The notes under the pieces: generated by a model
Told to the model about the DNA's origin: nothing
The model's input: only the letters and a program-made list of their open reading frames with translations
Database searches by the model: none
NCBI GenBank assembly: GCA_039810245.1
Contig: JBDHWQ010000002.1
Location: forward strand, 186,001 to 250,000
Direction of reading: 5' to 3'
DNA from: CALDSL01 sp039810245
GTDB lineage: Bacteria > Chloroflexota > Anaerolineae > Anaerolineales > Anaerolineaceae
Length of the DNA stretch: 64,000 nt
Made by a program: the position numbers and the translations under genes
Part shown: positions 61,442 to 64,000 of the stretch, piece by piece
Numbering within the stretch: the first letter of the stretch is position 1
Layout of the letters: each line of letters opens with the position of its first letter

Positions 61442-61565
61442 GGGCGGGTTGAGAACCCGCCCGCTGGAAGGAATATCGATAGCTACCTTTGCGGGCGAGA
61501 GATTGATCTTTTCCCTCTGTTAACGAGCTTTGATGACCATCATAGGGCGGGATTGGGATCCGCCC
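61442..61565. repeat. Pair of REP-like hairpins
   Basis: GGGCGGGTT/AACCCGCCC (61442-61462) and a bulged GGGCGGGAT/ATCCGCCC (61545-61565) each precede, by about 10 bases, a copy of GGA(A)TATCGATA. They look like two copies of an intergenic repeat. The gap 61424-61798 holds these, a Rex-like site and otherwise no gene. Confidence 0.55.
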
Positions 61566-61748
61566 CTACGAGGATATCGATACGGTTTTCCATCCTTTTG
61601 TGAGCTGAGATCCTCCTGAAAATGACCTTCGACGGCCATTTTTCTCCCTAAAAACAGGCTATTTTTCCGGTTACAACCTTCATGTGATTAAGTGACATTT
61701 AGTATTTACGGTATTCCTACTTAATTGGTAGTATAAGCATTGATCTAA

Positions 61749-61766
61749 TTGTGGTAAATCTCACAA
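61749..61766. promoter_or_regulatory. Rex-like operator upstream of the hydrogenase genes
   Basis: TTGTGGTAAATCTCACAA matches the redox repressor Rex consensus TTGTGAAWWWWTTCACAA at 15 of 18 positions, with intact outer half sites. It lies 32 bases before the NuoE ATG. Rex senses NADH/NAD and controls fermentative hydrogenases in related settings. Confidence 0.6.
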
Positions 61767-61798
61767 ATATGATCAAATAATTCCCCTTGGAGCTTGTG

Positions 61799-62308
61799 AT
61801 GGTCGTTCCCACATCCGTAGCAGTACCTACCACTGATCCTGTCAACGTGCCGGAACAAAAAGCCCTGATCGACCGCATCCTGGACGAACACCGGCACACG
61901 CCCGGCGCGGTCATGATCGTCCTGAACCAGTTGCAAAGCCAGATTGGCTTCGTTTCGCCGGCCATGCAACAGTACGTGGCGCAGAGCCTGCACGTACCGG
62001 TGAGCACGGTGCATGGTGTAGTTTCGTTCTACTCGTTCTTTACCACCACCCCACGCGGCAAGCACACCATCAAGTTCTGCATGGGCACCGCCTGCTACGT
62101 GGGCGGCACGCCGCAGCTCATCGATAAGGCCAAGCAAGTGCTGGGTGTCGACGTTGGCCAGACCACCCCGGATGGCCAGGTAACGCTGGAAATTTGCCGC
62201 TGCGTGGGCGCGTGCAGCCAGGCGCCGGTGATTGTGATTGACGAAGCCCTGCACGGGCGCGTGCGGCCGAACAAATTCCCGCAACTGGCCAAGAGCGTTC
62301 AGAGTTAA
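61799..62308 (+). CDS. NuoE-like [2Fe-2S] subunit of electron-bifurcating hydrogenase type
   Basis: The 169-residue thioredoxin-fold subunit is related to complex I 24 kDa (NuoE) and HydC of [FeFe]-hydrogenases. The [2Fe-2S] ligands are Cys94 and Cys99 (CMGTAC) and Cys135 and Cys139 (CVGAC). VVSFYSFFTTTPRGKHTI is typical of the family. I chose ATG 61799, with GGAG 6 bases before it, over the TTG at 61787. In the order that follows (ATPase, ferredoxin, NuoF) it passes electrons between NADH and the hydrogenase. A Rex-like site lies upstream. Confidence 0.92.
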   Translation: MVVPTSVAVPTTDPVNVPEQKALIDRILDEHRHTPGAVMIVLNQLQSQIGFVSPAMQQYVAQSLHVPVSTVHGVVSFYSFFTTTPRGKHTIKFCMGTACYVGGTPQLIDKAKQVLGVDVGQTTPDGQVTLEICRCVGACSQAPVIVIDEALHGRVRPNKFPQLAKSVQS

Positions 62309-62322
62309 GGAAGGTTAACGCA

Positions 62323-62877
62323 GTGCGTGAGCTTGCCCTGCACCTGATGGATATCGCCGAGAACAGCGCGGCGGCCCAGGCCAAAACCATCCACCTGGAA
62401 GTGGAAGAGGACACGGCGGCCGACCGGCTGTGGATGTGCGTGCGCGACGATGGGCGCGGCATGGACGCCGAAATGGTGCGGCGCGTGACCGACCCGTTCG
62501 TCACTTCACGCACCACGCGCAAAGTTGGTCTGGGCATTCCGCTGCTGAAAGAAGCAGCCGAATCCTGCAACGGCGATCTGACCATCCAATCGCAGGTGGG
62601 GCAAGGCACCACCCTGGAAGTGCGCTTTCAGCGCAGCCACATCGATCGCATGCCGCTGGGTGACCTGGCCCGCACGATGTTTGCGCTGCTGATCGCCCAC
62701 CCGGAGATCCATTGGGTATTCCGCTACCGCGTGGACGGAGCCGAGTTCCTGTTCGATGACGCACCGGTGAAAGAAACCCTGGGCGATGTGCCCCTGACCG
62801 AACCCGAAATCCTGGCGTACCTGCGTGAAATGATCGAAGGCGGGATACGCGAGGTGCAGAGAGTGACAATACTTTAG
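62323..62877 (+). CDS. HATPase-domain protein of the hydrogenase operon
   Basis: The 184-residue protein has a GHKL ATPase domain: ELALHLMDIAENSAAAQA (N-box), VRDDGRGMD (G1), TRKVGLGIPLLKEAAE (G2 lid). An additional C-terminal segment of about 60 residues ends VQRVTIL. There is no phospho-acceptor His, so it is not a complete kinase. Such ATPase-only genes recur between NuoE and NuoF homologues in [FeFe]-hydrogenase operons of anaerobes; the role is unknown but probably regulatory. The GTG start is preceded by GGAAGG. Confidence 0.87.
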   Translation: MRELALHLMDIAENSAAAQAKTIHLEVEEDTAADRLWMCVRDDGRGMDAEMVRRVTDPFVTSRTTRKVGLGIPLLKEAAESCNGDLTIQSQVGQGTTLEVRFQRSHIDRMPLGDLARTMFALLIAHPEIHWVFRYRVDGAEFLFDDAPVKETLGDVPLTEPEILAYLREMIEGGIREVQRVTIL

Positions 62878-62923
62878 CTGTTTCGAAGCCCGCTTCGAAA
62901 ACCAGTTCTCAGGAGAGGAAATC

Positions 62924-63292
62924 ATGGCCACGATCAAGAGTCTGGAAGATTTGAAGAAACTGCGCGAGCAGGCGATGCAGAAGCGCGATGTGAAGCGCGC
63001 CGAAGGTCACGCGCAGGTTATCGTCGGCATGGGCACGTGCGGCATTGCCGCCGGCGCGCGCGAGACGATGAAAGCCGTGCTGGATACGATCGAACAGGAA
63101 GGCCTGTCGGGCATCCTGGTCACCCAGACGGGCTGCATCGGCCTGTGCGAGAAGGAACCGATCATGCAGGTGGTGGTTGGTGAAGGCGAAAAAGTGGTAT
63201 ACGGAAAAGTCAGCGCGGATGTTGCGCGCCAGATCATGCGCGAGCATGTGATGGGCGGTAAGGTCGTCGAGAACCACGTCATTCCCATGTAA
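62924..63292 (+). CDS. Thioredoxin-like [2Fe-2S] ferredoxin-type protein, three cysteines
   Basis: The 122-residue thioredoxin-like ferredoxin shows GMGTCGIAAGA and TQTGCIGLCEKEP. Only three cysteines exist in the whole protein, whereas classical members have four (C-x4-C and C-x3-C). Homologues in hydrogenase operons often share GTCGIAAGA, so the missing ligand may be a family trait. It is expected to transfer electrons between the NuoE-like and NuoF-like subunits. The ATG has AGGAGAGG upstream and lies 46 bases after the ATPase gene. Confidence 0.88.
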   Translation: MATIKSLEDLKKLREQAMQKRDVKRAEGHAQVIVGMGTCGIAAGARETMKAVLDTIEQEGLSGILVTQTGCIGLCEKEPIMQVVVGEGEKVVYGKVSADVARQIMREHVMGGKVVENHVIPM

Positions 63293-63330
63293 TTGCATCG
63301 CAAAGGAAACTTACGGTAAGGGTACCTTCA

Positions 63331-64000
63331 ATGAAGTATTATCGAACTCACGTACTGGTGTGCTCGGACCCGGAATGCGTAAAACGGGGCGCGCACGACC
63401 TTCTGGATAGCTTACAAGAAGAACTCAAGGTGCAGGGCCTGCAGGATGAAGTGCAGGTATTGGAAACCTCGCGCCTCGGTGGCTGCTCTGACGGCCCCGA
63501 AATGATGGTCTACCCGGACGCGGTGCATTACTCGGGCCTGACCCCGGATGATATCCCCTACGTGGTGGAAGAGCACCTGCTCAAAGGCCGTGTGGCGAAA
63601 AAGTTCGTCACACCCGAAAAGATCTTTACCGACGAAGAGCTGCGCGCGCCGACTTCCAAGGAAATCCGCGTGGTGCTGCGTAACTGCGGTCAGATCGACC
63701 CCGAGAACATCGAAGATTACCTGGCGACCGATGGCTACATGGCGTTAGGCAAGGTGCTGACCGAAATGTCGCAGCAGGACGTCATCGACACGATGATGAA
63801 ATCCGGCCTGCGCGGCCGTGGCGGCGCCGGCTTTTCCGTGGGCCGCAAATGGCAGATCGCCCGCGATGTGAAAGACACGCCCAAGTTCCTGACCTGCAAC
63901 GCAGACGAAGGCGACCCGGGCGCGTTTATGAACCGCCGCGTACTGGAAGGCGACCCGCACAGCGTGATCGAAGGCATGATCATCGCGGCTTATGCCATCG
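63331..64000 (+). CDS. NuoF/HydB-like NADH-binding subunit, 3' truncated
   Basis: The first 223 residues are in the window and the frame is open at the right edge. The N-terminus is a thioredoxin-like ferredoxin domain (CSDPEC, LGGCSDGPEM, VYPDAVHYS) in which only three Cys ligand positions remain. The NADH/FMN-binding domain then begins, with SGLRGRGGAGFSVGRKW (glycine-rich NADH site, about 163-179) and CNADEGDPGAFMNR (FMN region). This is the arrangement of the flavoprotein subunit in bifurcating [FeFe]-hydrogenases and NADP-reducing hydrogenases. The catalytic HydA subunit probably follows. AAGGG lies 9 bases before the ATG. Confidence 0.93.
   Translation, partial: MKYYRTHVLVCSDPECVKRGAHDLLDSLQEELKVQGLQDEVQVLETSRLGGCSDGPEMMVYPDAVHYSGLTPDDIPYVVEEHLLKGRVAKKFVTPEKIFTDEELRAPTSKEIRVVLRNCGQIDPENIEDYLATDGYMALGKVLTEMSQQDVIDTMMKSGLRGRGGAGFSVGRKWQIARDVKDTPKFLTCNADEGDPGAFMNRRVLEGDPHSVIEGMIIAAYAI

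Noticed and set aside
1..64000. CRISPR arrays, insertion sequences, prophage
   Set aside because: No regularly spaced direct repeats, transposase, integrase or phage structural genes were seen on reading both strands.

Overview
The window is GC-rich, gene-dense bacterial chromosome. I infer an anaerobic member of Chloroflexota, most likely Anaerolineae. The reasons are lipoproteins with long Thr/Pro/Ser/Ala linkers after the lipobox, many TPR/WD40/HEAT and caspase-fold proteins, a tungsten-type aldehyde oxidoreductase, a split glycine dehydrogenase, an [FeFe]-hydrogenase-type NuoE/NuoF operon and a probable selenoprotein. No 16S or marker phylogeny was possible, so the assignment is provisional. 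I saw no phage, insertion sequence or CRISPR array.

Region 1 (1-8036, +) is a tight operon. Two paralogous HEAT/WD40-propeller proteins flank a GrpE-like factor, a lid-less Hsp70-like ATPase, a DUF1257 (Ycf35-like) protein, a DUF2997 protein and a radical-SAM activase-like protein. It ends at a perfect bidirectional terminator shared with typA (-). Region 2 (10.2-25.8 kb) is mostly housekeeping: an MFS transporter, a membrane rhodanese whose catalytic position is an in-frame UGA (probable selenocysteine), a tandem glycine riboswitch driving gcvH-gcvPA-gcvPB, an aldehyde ferredoxin oxidoreductase with a MoaD-like partner, a metallophosphoesterase, leucyl aminopeptidase, an M1 peptidase lipoprotein, alaS and a DUF72 protein.

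Region 3 (25.8-38.9 kb, -) reads as one regulatory-effector unit. A sigma-70-type promoter drives rpoN, a soluble PAS/GAF histidine kinase and an NtrC-type activator that has lost its DNA-binding domain. Immediately downstream lies a consensus sigma-54 promoter (TGGCACG-N4-TTGCA), then a two-TM protein, an 1,800-residue TPR protein and a TPR/C25 caspase-like protease. Region 4 (39-55 kb, +) holds a LytM/SH3b protein, a DDN-family protein, a low-GC APC permease (-) and a second effector operon. That operon encodes a ComEC-like metallo-beta-lactamase protein, a two-TM protein, a CHAT protease-STAND-membrane protein with a degenerate Walker A, two FecR-like lipoproteins, a second C25 caspase-like protease, a papain-like protease and an AlkZ-like winged-helix protein. 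The two effector operons look like the most novel content: signal-gated proteolysis, possibly stress response, defence or regulated death. None of those functions is proven by sequence.

Region 5 (55-64 kb) has an AT-rich zinc-ribbon/propeller membrane protein, degenerate tRNA-like repeats, tRNA-His next to hisS, and then a DRTGG / CBS-ATPase / DRTGG / PHP module. It closes with a NuoE, ATPase, ferredoxin, NuoF series behind a Rex-like operator. This series resembles [FeFe]-hydrogenase operons; the catalytic subunit would lie beyond the right edge.
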